DNA of 64,000 nucleotides from Lachnospiraceae bacterium (GTDB taxonomy: Bacteria > Bacillota > Clostridia > Lachnospirales > Lachnospiraceae). The translations under genes and the position numbers were made by a program. Where the stretch lies: positions 1-64,000 of the forward strand of contig JAJQGP010000015.1 of NCBI GenBank assembly GCA_021200475.1. The letters run 5' to 3'. The notes beneath the pieces are model-generated. The model was not told the DNA's origin. It searched no databases and saw only the letters and a program-made list of their open reading frames with translations. Every line of letters begins with the position of its first letter. Positions within the stretch are counted from its first letter, which is position 1. This document shows, piece after piece, positions 55,127 through 64,000 of the stretch.

Positions 55127-55912
55127 TTAATAGCCGCATATACTGCCAGGATCTATTTCCTCTATCTTCAGTGCGTATTTTTCCGCCATTCGCATAGCAC
55201 GCTCGTAGACCCCCTGTTCGCAAATCTGCGATGGATTGTGCGCGTCAACACCCAGCACAACCCGATTCCCTATCCGACCCGCGATCTGCCAGAAGCGCTC
55301 TGCGGGATAATGGCGGTGCTGCAAAAGTCCCTGAAGGTTTATTTCCAGCGGAATACGAAGATCGTACAAAGCCTCGCAGAGGCGTGTCATTTCCTGCTCG
55401 TACACACCGTCTGTCCCCTCATAATTGATCAGATCCGGATGAGCCAGATAGAGAAACGCTCCGGTCTCCATCCCGGCGATAACCGTATCGACATATCCTT
55501 TCAGAAAGTCATCGTTTTTTGTCGGTGCGCCGGTATAGGTTCCGTCTGATTCACGTCCCAGGAAATGCTGTCCCATGATCAGATAGTCCCCGTTTACACG
55601 ATGCAGCATCTCCATCTGTGCATCGAAAAATTCCGGCGTATACTCTGCTTCAAAACCCACCAGCAGGCGGATTGTCCCCTCATATTCACGCGCCAGCGAG
55701 CGGATCGAATGCACATATTCGTCCGCCTGCTCCATATCCATACGGATCGTTGAGACATAACCGTCCGTAAACGGGCAGGGAACATGGTCTGCAAAACCAA
55801 GAACCTCCATTCCCATGGATATCGCTGCTTCAATATACTCTCGTTCCGTACCCACTGCATGCTTGCAGCGGGTAGTATGTGTGTGATAGTTTGTTTTCAT
55901 ATAGTGATTCAT
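55127..55912 (-). CDS. Histidinol-phosphatase / PHP domain phosphoesterase
   Basis: NYHTHTTRCKHAVGTEREYIEAAISMGMEVLGFADH. Confidence 0.92.
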   Translation of the reverse strand: MNHYMKTNYHTHTTRCKHAVGTEREYIEAAISMGMEVLGFADHVPCPFTDGYVSTIRMDMEQADEYVHSIRSLAREYEGTIRLLVGFEAEYTPEFFDAQMEMLHRVNGDYLIMGQHFLGRESDGTYTGAPTKNDDFLKGYVDTVIAGMETGAFLYLAHPDLINYEGTDGVYEQEMTRLCEALYDLRIPLEINLQGLLQHRHYPAERFWQIAGRIGNRVVLGVDAHNPSQICEQGVYERAMRMAEKYALKIEEIDPGSICGY

Positions 55913-55920
55913 TTTCTTCC

Positions 55921-56616
55921 TCATCCAATCCACAAAACAGCCGAAGCGATCAGATACTGGCCGATATAGTAAAGCACATAATTGACCGCAAGAGCCACTG
56001 GCCTGTCTTTTCCTTCTCCAAAATAAATAACAGAAAGTACCAGATCTGACAAAAGAAAAAACACGCCTCCAATCCCCATAATCAGTAAACCCAGATTACG
56101 CAAAAAAATCGCACAGGCTACTGTATATACTGCCATAAAAAACAAAATTGCGCCATATACAGCAGATATTGCCTTATATTTACCATATTGAAGATGCATC
56201 GGCTTCTCTCCGATGTATATGAACGCGAGCGCGGCAAGTGCACCGATCATGCCTGCCACAAAAGCTTCTGTCTGGAAGCCCACAACAGATGTTACCGCCG
56301 CGAGATAGAAAAAATGCCCGACAAGAAACACAAGAAATCCCATCATCGTCCATGCGTCGGCATCTTCCGGATATAAGCCTTTCAGTTCCAGCCAGATATC
56401 CCCCAGCAAACCCAGCAGCAGCCCGCCGCCGACAAATAGCGCGAACTGAAAATGTCTCCCTTCCGTCAGCGCCGCTACTCCCAGTGTCGTCAGAAAAAAG
56501 AAACTGGTGAAAGACTTAAGAACGGCAGCCTGCCAGCTCGGACCACGCAGCCGCGTGAGAATCATCAGAACGAGATACACCAGCCCAACCACGAGCATTG
56601 CAATATACATCATCAT
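55921..56616 (-). CDS. YhhN/TMEM86 lysoplasmalogenase-family membrane protein
   Basis: Multi-TM, GLLLGLLGDIWLEL, FLLSDLVLSVIYF. Confidence 0.8.
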   Translation of the reverse strand: MMMYIAMLVVGLVYLVLMILTRLRGPSWQAAVLKSFTSFFFLTTLGVAALTEGRHFQFALFVGGGLLLGLLGDIWLELKGLYPEDADAWTMMGFLVFLVGHFFYLAAVTSVVGFQTEAFVAGMIGALAALAFIYIGEKPMHLQYGKYKAISAVYGAILFFMAVYTVACAIFLRNLGLLIMGIGGVFFLLSDLVLSVIYFGEGKDRPVALAVNYVLYYIGQYLIASAVLWIG

Positions 56617-56808
56617 AAAGGCAACATCCTTTCTTCTTTTCAGCGCTAATATGAGTTACATCATCCTCTTATAAGCAGGGATGCTATAAATTCGGCCTTT
56701 GCCTTTTCAACCGATCTCATTATACTACTCGAATCTGCGCATGAAAACCCGGCAAATATCTTAAAAATCAAAAAAAATCAAAAAATCTTCTTCGCTCCTC
56801 TTCCTTTT

Positions 56809-57798
56809 CTAAGGATTGCATCTCTGGCACGGTGCGTATCCCATAGCGATAACAGTCTCCCGGTCTCCGGTATATTCCAGTTTGTTTTTCCCGCTCATAT
56901 CTTCTACGCTGGTGCAGGCCGGATCGTGAAACTTCATCGTGTTTGTGTTTAAAATATAGGTCGTTTCCTCTGTATCATCGGCCGCACGCGCAGATGCGGA
57001 AGCATCGTCCTCAATCCAGCTCTCCCCGGTTGCATAATCAATCCCGATCCCCGGCTGCACATTATAACAATAAACATTGAACAGAACACCTGCGCCTTCA
57101 TCCTCTACAGACATCGCCTCCATCTGTACTCCGGAAGCGACCAGATTCTCTCCTTCAAATATCGGTGTCACACGGTAAAGCACATGGTTCCCTGTCTCGT
57201 AAATATACTCCGCCACAAGATCCTCAAAAGGCAGCATTCCCTCTGTATTCAGATAGCGCGTCCCCGTGATCAGGTTCTGCTCATTTGCATTCTCCGCAGT
57301 CAGCTTGTAGGCAATCAGATGGCAGCGATTATAAAGAGATTCGCCGTCAATTCCCTCATATTGTACCGAATGCCAGCCGGTCGGGTGGATGGAACTGATA
57401 TCGCCGCGCTCCTGGGTCGGCATCAGGTCCGCACCCAGATTTGCCAGAGCCACACCACAGCGCCCCAGCGAATCCAGCTCGCTGTAGCGCTCAAATGACT
57501 CTGTGCTTATATCCAAATCCGAAAAATCCGGAACGTTTCCTTTCACCTCTGCATAGGGCGAACCGGAATAAGCCGGGATGTCTGCAAGAATCTGGTCTGT
57601 GTCGGAAGAAATCATATCCGAACCAGAATCCCCGTCTGCGGAAGCAAGATCCTCTGACGAGGCAGAAACACAATCGCTCTGCTCTGAGGCTGCCGCCCCG
57701 ACTGGCCGTATGCCTTGCCAGTTATCCGTGTCCACCCTGAAAAAAAACAGCATAAATGCCAGAAGCAGGTGCAAAAACAGTTTCTTTCTGTATTTCAT
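56809..57798 (-). CDS. Secreted DNA/RNA non-specific endonuclease
   Basis: N-terminal signal anchor; YNRCHLIAYKLTAENANEQNLITGTRYLN; C-terminal FHDPACTSVEDM...CQRCNP. Confidence 0.87.
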   Translation of the reverse strand: MKYRKKLFLHLLLAFMLFFFRVDTDNWQGIRPVGAAASEQSDCVSASSEDLASADGDSGSDMISSDTDQILADIPAYSGSPYAEVKGNVPDFSDLDISTESFERYSELDSLGRCGVALANLGADLMPTQERGDISSIHPTGWHSVQYEGIDGESLYNRCHLIAYKLTAENANEQNLITGTRYLNTEGMLPFEDLVAEYIYETGNHVLYRVTPIFEGENLVASGVQMEAMSVEDEGAGVLFNVYCYNVQPGIGIDYATGESWIEDDASASARAADDTEETTYILNTNTMKFHDPACTSVEDMSGKNKLEYTGDRETVIAMGYAPCQRCNP

Positions 57799-57882
57799 CC
57801 GTCAGCCCTCCGCATGTGCCAAACATTTGTTCGTTTTTCATTATAATGGACGCCCTGCTGTTTTTCAAGAGAAAAAACTGAA

Positions 57883-57921
57883 AAAGCCGCAATCTCTGAA
57901 ATACTCAGAAACTGCGGCTTT
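57883..57921 (-). terminator. Terminator downstream of rubrerythrin
   Basis: AAAGCCGCAgtttctgagtatttcagagatTGCGGCTTTTT. Confidence 0.85.
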
Positions 57922-58044
57922 ATCCTGTCGTTTTACATAAAACCATGCTCCCGTATCAGGCAGACCGGCCAAATCCCCTGCACATCTGCCAAACATCATG
58001 CCCGGCCTTCACAGCTCCATGTACATAATATGCCTGCAACCGAA

Positions 58045-58581
58045 TTAATAATTCTCTGCGTGTACTTCAAAGTAGCTCTGCGGGTGATTGCAGGCCGGAC
58101 ATACCGCCGGAGCCTTGGTGCCCACTACGATGTGACCACAGTTGCGGCACTCCCATACCTTTACTTCGCTCTTCTCAAATACCTCTGCGGTCTCTACATT
58201 CTTCAGCAGAGCACGATAACGCTCTTCGTGATGTCTCTCGATCTCTGCCACCAGGCGGAACTTCGCTGCGAGTGCCTTGAAGCCCTCTTCCTCAGCGGTC
58301 TTCGCAAAGCCGTCGTACATATCGGTCCACTCGTAGTTCTCACCCTCAGCCGCCGCCAGAAGGTTCGCCGGTGTATCACCGATTCCCTCGAGCTCCTTGA
58401 ACCACATCTTTGCGTGCTCTTTCTCATTGTTTGCGGTCTTCTCGAAAAGCGCCGCAATCTGCTCATATCCCTCTTTCTTTGCTACGGAAGCAAAATAGGT
58501 ATATTTATTTCTTGCCTGGGACTCTCCGGCAAACGCTGTTTCAAGGTTCTTCTCTGTCTGTGTTCCTGCATACTTGCTCAT
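58045..58581 (-). CDS. rbr: Rubrerythrin
   Basis: [28 protein letters not shown]-terminal rubredoxin-like [27 protein letters not shown]. Confidence 0.97.
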   Translation of the reverse strand: MSKYAGTQTEKNLETAFAGESQARNKYTYFASVAKKEGYEQIAALFEKTANNEKEHAKMWFKELEGIGDTPANLLAAAEGENYEWTDMYDGFAKTAEEEGFKALAAKFRLVAEIERHHEERYRALLKNVETAEVFEKSEVKVWECRNCGHIVVGTKAPAVCPACNHPQSYFEVHAENY

Positions 58582-58694
58582 AAAATTTCCTCCTCAATTT
58601 TGCTTGTGCGGCAGCCAGGATCCTTTTCCGATTGCCGCCGATTTTCCTATTGTGTGACACGCAGTCATCTTCCTGTCTGATCCGATCTCCTCAT

Positions 58695-59087
58695 TCATCC
58701 AGACTGGGCGGACAACTTTCCAGCAGCCTTTCTGCACTGCTCGCATACATAAATCAGCTTCAGGTCATAGGACTTCAGCTTCATCCCACAGGCGCGCTCT
58801 AGCTGAGCAGACATATCATCCAGCATAAGATCGCTGATTTTCCCGCATACGCCGCACACCAGATGATCATGACGTATCGTGTTGTCATAATGCTCGGACT
58901 TCCCGTCCACCGTCAGTCTGCGGATCAGGCCCTCGTTCGCGAGCATATTCAGATTGTTGTACACGGTAGCCATGGACATCTTCTTTCCCTCGGCATGAAC
59001 CTGCTGATAGATGTCCTCCGCCGTGGGATGATTATTTGCGTTTGAAACGATATCTAAAATAATCTTCCCGTTCTCTGACATATGCAC
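58695..59087 (-). CDS. perR: Fur-family regulator, PerR-like
   Basis: HPTAEDIYQQVHAEGKKMSMATVYNNLNML; CGVCG and CEQC zinc motifs; adjacent to rubrerythrin. Confidence 0.9.
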   Translation of the reverse strand: MHMSENGKIILDIVSNANNHPTAEDIYQQVHAEGKKMSMATVYNNLNMLANEGLIRRLTVDGKSEHYDNTIRHDHLVCGVCGKISDLMLDDMSAQLERACGMKLKSYDLKLIYVCEQCRKAAGKLSAQSG

Positions 59088-59095
59088 CTCCTGTG

Positions 59096-59116
59096 TTTGA
59101 ATTATTCTAATTCAAA
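59096..59116. promoter_or_regulatory. PerR/Fur box, likely autoregulatory
   Basis: TTTGAATTA-3 nt-TAATTCAAA perfect palindrome just upstream of perR. Confidence 0.75.
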
Positions 59117-59210
59117 AATTTCTGTTTGTCAAGCACTTTTTTACAAAAGAAAAAGCCCCAGGCGTTTCACTCAGGGCAATCCTCAGACTTATGAAAAATC
59201 CAAAAATCAT

Positions 59211-60086
59211 TCACAGATTCATCCGTTCTTTCCGTCCTTCTTCCTCGCGCAGCATATCCTCGACGTACTTGGGCAGCATAAAAGCGCCCTGATGCAGATG
59301 CGGAGTATAGTAGTCGGTCTCGATACCGTAGGCTTCCCAGCGGGCACGGTCGAAATCGCGCAGCGGGTGGTATTTTTTGGAGGCAAAGCCAAAAAGCCAG
59401 TAGCCGGAGGAACAGGTCGGAATGTGCGCCTGGTAAACCCGGCTGATGGGAAAGCTGTGGCTTGCCTTGTTGTGCATCAGGCGGCAGGATTCCTCGTCTC
59501 CCTCGTAGAACGGACTTCCGTGCTGATAAACCATAATGCCGTCCTCCTTAAGCGCACGGTAGCAGTTGCCATAAAATTCACGTGTGAACAGCCCGGCCTT
59601 GTGTCCGAGCGGGTCAATCGCATCGTTGATAATAAGATCGTATTCTCCCTGCTTCGTGCGCAGAAATTTCAAACCGTCTATATGATAAAAGCGCACACGC
59701 GGATCATCAAGGCTCGACGCGGTATCCGGGAAAAATTCCCGGCAGACCTCTACAAAGCGCTGATCCGGCTCGGTTACGTCAATACACTCAATCCCGTCAT
59801 ATTTCTCCAGCATCCGCAGCACCCCACCGTCGCCACCGCCGAGCACCAGCACATTTTTCACTTTCGGATGCACCGCCATCGGGACATGGACGATCATCTC
59901 ATCGTAAATAAAGCCATCTTTTTCGGAGAAAACAATCTTTCCGTCGGAGCTTAAAAAGCGGCCGAGCTCATCAGAGTCAAAGACATCGATTCTCTGAAAT
60001 TCCGTCTGCTCTCCAAACAACTGATTTTTCACTTTCACTGACATCTTGATCTGGTCTGCGTGATAATCAGAAAACCATAAATCCAT
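59211..60086 (-). CDS. speE: Spermidine synthase
   Basis: MDLWFSDYHADQIKMSVKVKNQLFGEQTEFQRIDVFDSDELGR; VLVLGGGDGGVLRM. Confidence 0.97.
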   Translation of the reverse strand: MDLWFSDYHADQIKMSVKVKNQLFGEQTEFQRIDVFDSDELGRFLSSDGKIVFSEKDGFIYDEMIVHVPMAVHPKVKNVLVLGGGDGGVLRMLEKYDGIECIDVTEPDQRFVEVCREFFPDTASSLDDPRVRFYHIDGLKFLRTKQGEYDLIINDAIDPLGHKAGLFTREFYGNCYRALKEDGIMVYQHGSPFYEGDEESCRLMHNKASHSFPISRVYQAHIPTCSSGYWLFGFASKKYHPLRDFDRARWEAYGIETDYYTPHLHQGAFMLPKYVEDMLREEEGRKERMNL

Positions 60087-60100
60087 TTGATAATCCCCTC

Positions 60101-61573
60101 TTAATCCTTCCACACCTGCCGCTCGTCCTTGAGCACATTCAGATACTCGACCTCGGGGTCCTCCGTACCCTGCAGGGAACAGCCTTTTTCCTTTGCGTAT
60201 AAAATATATTCAATAATCTCCTGCGTGATCATTTCTCCGGGCGCCAGAATCGGAATCCCAGGCGGATAGCACATGACAAACTCGCCGCAGGTGCGCCCCA
60301 CGGTCGCGCGGATCGGCAGGTAATCCTTTTCCGCGTAAAAGGCCGTCTGCGGGGATTCGATCACGATCGGGTTGATATACTCAGAATTCAGCATCTTCGC
60401 AGAGCTTCTGGTATAGCGGCGTTTGATGTCAAACAGCGCACCGACCAGGCGCTCGATGTCCTGAATACGGTCGCCGATGGAAATATAAGCCATGATGTTT
60501 GTCAGGTCGCCCAGCTCGATCTGAATGTCGTACTCGTCGCGCAGCAGGTCGTAGACCTCGATACCGGCAAGTCCGATATCACGCGTGTATACTGAAAGCT
60601 TGGTGACGTCAAAATCGAAAATGCTGTCGCCGTTGATCATTTCGCTGCCATAAGCATAGTAGCCTCCGATGTCGTTGATCTCAGAGCGGGCATACTCCGC
60701 CATCTCAACCACCTTCGCAAAGGCCTCCTTACCGCGCAGCACCAGATTCCGCCTGGAAATGTCAAGGCTGGACATCAGCAGGTAGGATGCGCTGGTCGTC
60801 TGTGTGAGGTTAATCACCTGATGAACATACTCCCAGTTCACATGCTCCCCTGTCAGAAGCAGCGAACTCTGCGTCAGGCTCCCGCCGGATTTGTGCATGG
60901 AAATGGCAGACATATCTGCCCCGGCCGCCATCGCGCTGACCGGAAGATTCTCTCCAAAATAAAAATGCGTTCCGTGCGCTTCATCCGCGAGTACCATCAT
61001 CTCGTATCTGTGTGCCAGCTCTACAATCGAACGGATGTCTGAACAGATCCCGTAGTAAGTCGGATTGTTGACCAGAACGGCCACCGCGCCCGGATTATCC
61101 AGAATCGCCCGCTCCACCTCGGAAACCTTCATACCCAGAGAGATACCCAGCTTCGGCTCGACCTCCGGGTTCACGTAGACCGGAATCGCGCCGCAGAGCA
61201 CCAGGGCATTGATCACGCTCTTATGGACATTGCGTGGCAGGATGATCTTGTCACCGGCATGGCAGACAGAAAGCACCATGCTCTGTACTGCCGAAGTCGT
61301 GCCACCGACCATAAAAAACGCATGCGACGCGCCAAAGGCCTCCGCCGCCAGCTGTTCCGCTTCCTTAATAACAGAAACCGGCTGGCAGAGATTGTCCAGC
61401 GGCTTCATGGAATTCACATCAATACCGACACATTTTTCTCCCAGAAAATCTACAAGCTCCTGGTTTCCCCGGCCCCTCTTGTGCCCGGGGACATCAAACG
61501 GGACCACCCGTCTCCTTTTTAAGCGCTCCAAAGCCTCATAAATAGGCGCGCGGTTTTGCGATAATGACTGCAT
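60101..61573 (-). CDS. Orn/Lys/Arg decarboxylase (PLP), probable biosynthetic arginine decarboxylase
   Basis: VPFDVPGHKRGRGNQEL, VLADEAHGTHFYFGENLPVSAM, SMHKSGGSLTQSSLLL; upstream of speE. Confidence 0.93.
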   Translation of the reverse strand: MQSLSQNRAPIYEALERLKRRRVVPFDVPGHKRGRGNQELVDFLGEKCVGIDVNSMKPLDNLCQPVSVIKEAEQLAAEAFGASHAFFMVGGTTSAVQSMVLSVCHAGDKIILPRNVHKSVINALVLCGAIPVYVNPEVEPKLGISLGMKVSEVERAILDNPGAVAVLVNNPTYYGICSDIRSIVELAHRYEMMVLADEAHGTHFYFGENLPVSAMAAGADMSAISMHKSGGSLTQSSLLLTGEHVNWEYVHQVINLTQTTSASYLLMSSLDISRRNLVLRGKEAFAKVVEMAEYARSEINDIGGYYAYGSEMINGDSIFDFDVTKLSVYTRDIGLAGIEVYDLLRDEYDIQIELGDLTNIMAYISIGDRIQDIERLVGALFDIKRRYTRSSAKMLNSEYINPIVIESPQTAFYAEKDYLPIRATVGRTCGEFVMCYPPGIPILAPGEMITQEIIEYILYAKEKGCSLQGTEDPEVEYLNVLKDERQVWKD

Positions 61574-61710
61574 GGCTTTTCCTCTGTATTTTCTTATTAT
61601 TGTAGAATAGTTTCATTATACTTATTCCCTATAAAAAATCAATCCCTGTTTTCGCTTTTTAATCTGGTACGAAATATTGGTTTTATCTCCCCCAGTTCAT
61701 GTTTTTTTAC

Positions 61711-61739
61711 TTGACATCGTTTCCCATTTTGTCTATGAT
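61711..61739 (+). promoter_or_regulatory. Sigma-A-type promoter for the ABC exporter pair
   Basis: TTGACA (61711-61716), 17 nt, TATGAT (61734-61739). Confidence 0.75.
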
Positions 61740-61875
61740 AATTGCGAAAAAAGATTCCGTCTGCGAGTAATATCAGCATGACGGTATCTTTGTGTGTATA
61801 CGGTTTTTTGCGCGAAGCCAGCCTCCTGTTTCCGCAGAAAACAAAACATTATATAATAATGAAAGGAGTACTCCA

Positions 61876-63624
61876 ATGATTCGTACGATTGCGAAGCAGG
61901 TAAAGGAATACCGGAATGCCTCGATCGTCACCCCGCTCTTTATGCTGCTGGAGGTGATCATGGAGACGATGATCCCATTTCTGATGGCCTCGATCATCGA
62001 CGATGGCGTAAACGCAGGCGATATCAACCACATCTACCGGACCGGCGGCCTGATGATCGTCTGTGCGCTGATCGGTCTGTGCGGCGGTATGCTCGGCGGC
62101 CGATTCGGTGCGAAAGCGTCCGCAGGTCTTGCGAAAAATCTGCGTGCCGAAATGTTTGGCCACATTCAGACCTTTTCCTTTGCCAACATTGACAAATTCA
62201 GCCCCGCCGGGCTGGTGACCCGTCTGACCACAGATGTGTCCAACATCCAGAATGCCTATCAGATGATTCTGAAAATGCTGATGCGTGCACCGGCCAGTAT
62301 CATCTGCGCCCTGGTCATGGCCTTTATGATCAACGCAAGACTGGCTTCCATCTATCTGGTCGCGGCGCTGCTGCTTGGAACCGCGCTTATTTTTCTGGTA
62401 ATCCATGCCACGAAATATTTCCAGCAGGTTTTCCCGCGATACGACGACCTGAACGCCTCGATTGAGGAGAACGTCTCTGCGATCCGTGTAGTAAAGGCTT
62501 ATGTACGTGAAGACTATGAGACCAAAAAGCTGAATAAGGCCAGTGAAAACATTTATAAGCTATTTGTAAAAGCCGAGCATAATGTCATCATCAACAGCCC
62601 GCTGATGCAGTTTACCGTGTACTGCTGCATCATCCTCATCAGCTGGATCGGTGCAAAGATGATCGTCGCGGACTCCCTGACGACCGGTGAACTGATGAGT
62701 CTTCTGACCTACTGTATGAATATCCTCTCCAGCCTGATGATGCTCTCCATGGTTTTCGTCATGATCTCCATGAGTGTGGCGAGTGTGCAGCGTGTCTGTG
62801 AAGTTCTTGATGAGACGCCGGATCTGGTGAATCCAGACCAGCCGATTATGGAAGTGCCGGACGGCAGCATCCGCTTTGAGAATGTAAACTTTTCTTATCA
62901 TAAGAACACGAAAGAATACGTCCTCTCAGATATCAATCTCGATATCCGGGCTGGGGAAACCATCGGCATCATGGGCGGCACCGGAAGCTCCAAGACCAGT
63001 CTGGTCAACCTGATCAGCCGTCTCTACGATGTGTCAGAAGGCTCCGTGAAGGTCGGCGGAAATGATGTCCGGAAGTATGATATGGATGTCCTCCGTAACC
63101 AGGTGGCTGTAGTGCTCCAGAACAATGTCCTCTTCTCCGGCACCATCTATGACAATCTGCGCTGGGGAAAAAAGGACGCGACGGATGAAGAATGCCAGAA
63201 TGCCTGCCGCCTTGCCTGCGCGGATGATTTCATCCGTGCCTTTCCGGACGGATACAACACCTATATTGAGCAGGGCGGTTCGAACGTATCCGGCGGACAG
63301 AAGCAGCGCCTGTGTATTGCCCGCGCTCTTTTGAAAAACCCGAAGATCTTAATCCTTGATGACAGCACGAGTGCCGTGGATACAGCGACCGACGCAAGAA
63401 TCCGCCGCGCGTTCCGGGAAGACATTCCGAATACGACGAAGCTGATCATTGCACAGCGTGTTTCCAGTGTGCAGGACGCAGACCGTATTATCGTCATGGA
63501 TGAGGGACGGATCAGTGCTTTTGGAACCCACGAAGAGCTGCTTGCTTCGAGTGAGATTTACCGCGAGGTATACGAGTCTCAGACGAACGGCGGCGGTGAT
63601 TTTGATGAAAAGGCAGGTGACTGA
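61876..63624 (+). CDS. ABC exporter, fused permease/ATPase (multidrug type)
   Basis: SD AAAGGAG before ATG 61876; VSGGQKQRLCIARALLKNPKILILDDSTSAVD. Confidence 0.96.
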   Translation: MIRTIAKQVKEYRNASIVTPLFMLLEVIMETMIPFLMASIIDDGVNAGDINHIYRTGGLMIVCALIGLCGGMLGGRFGAKASAGLAKNLRAEMFGHIQTFSFANIDKFSPAGLVTRLTTDVSNIQNAYQMILKMLMRAPASIICALVMAFMINARLASIYLVAALLLGTALIFLVIHATKYFQQVFPRYDDLNASIEENVSAIRVVKAYVREDYETKKLNKASENIYKLFVKAEHNVIINSPLMQFTVYCCIILISWIGAKMIVADSLTTGELMSLLTYCMNILSSLMMLSMVFVMISMSVASVQRVCEVLDETPDLVNPDQPIMEVPDGSIRFENVNFSYHKNTKEYVLSDINLDIRAGETIGIMGGTGSSKTSLVNLISRLYDVSEGSVKVGGNDVRKYDMDVLRNQVAVVLQNNVLFSGTIYDNLRWGKKDATDEECQNACRLACADDFIRAFPDGYNTYIEQGGSNVSGGQKQRLCIARALLKNPKILILDDSTSAVDTATDARIRRAFREDIPNTTKLIIAQRVSSVQDADRIIVMDEGRISAFGTHEELLASSEIYREVYESQTNGGGDFDEKAGD

Positions 63625-63626
63625 TT

Positions 63627-64000
63627 ATGCCAGGACCAGGACAAAGGCCACCCCGCGGAGCAAAACCGCAGGTACAGAATCCCGGAAAGCTGCTTGTCCG
63701 GCTGATGGGATACATTTTCCGCGATTATAAATTTCACTGTATTATCGTCTTCATACTGATCTGCTGTAGTGTGCTGGCCAATGTACAGGGAACACTTTTT
63801 ACCAAAAACCTGATTGATGATTATATCACACCGTTTCTGCTGACGGACAATCCGGACTTCGGTCCTCTCGCCCGCGCCATCGGTCGGGTAGCCTGTTTTT
63901 ACGCGCTCGGCGTCGTGTCGACCTATATGTATAACCGCATCATGGTAACGGTGTCACAGGGCACGCTGAAACATTTAAGAGACGATCTTTTCTCCCACAT
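63627..64000 (+). CDS. ABC exporter partner, partial at window edge
   Basis: ATG at 63627: MPGPGQRPPRGAKPQVQNPGKLLVRLMGYIFRDYKFHCIIVFILICCSVLANVQGTLFTKNLIDDYI, open to the end. Confidence 0.88.
   Translation, partial: MPGPGQRPPRGAKPQVQNPGKLLVRLMGYIFRDYKFHCIIVFILICCSVLANVQGTLFTKNLIDDYITPFLLTDNPDFGPLARAIGRVACFYALGVVSTYMYNRIMVTVSQGTLKHLRDDLFSH

Overview
The 64-kb window looks like a Clostridia/Lachnospiraceae-type Firmicutes chromosome, with most genes on the minus strand. Its core is a rhamnose/1,2-propanediol locus at about 6.8-26.1 kb. This holds rhaM, rhaD, an AraA/FucI-like isomerase, rhaB and a DeoR regulator. It also holds a complete B12-independent glycyl-radical bacterial microcompartment (BMC): four BMC-H proteins, a tandem-BMC PduT-like protein, an EutN-type vertex, PduL, PduS, PduP, an alcohol dehydrogenase, a class II aldolase, a glycyl radical diol dehydratase and its activase. 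Other content: PPi-linked glycolysis enzymes (PpdK and a PFK), a Fic protein, a domain-permuted GH3, three AAA-ATPase/PD-(D/E)XK proteins, remnants of a GH42 and a TetR gene, MATE, nitroreductase, a GH78 rhamnosidase, an ABC exporter pair with a LytTR/GHKL two-component system, PerR/rubrerythrin, spermidine biosynthesis and a second ABC exporter pair. Known families explain most of this. The least explained signal is a set of dispersed palindromic repeat families in the spacers. One copy sits in frame inside the GH78 CDS and is flanked by a 9-bp direct repeat. Its two nested stems covary between copies. Palindromes also form a C-terminal extension of one ABC exporter and overlap the annotated N-terminus of PduL. 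All calls come from reading the sequence and supplied ORFs; no database search was run.
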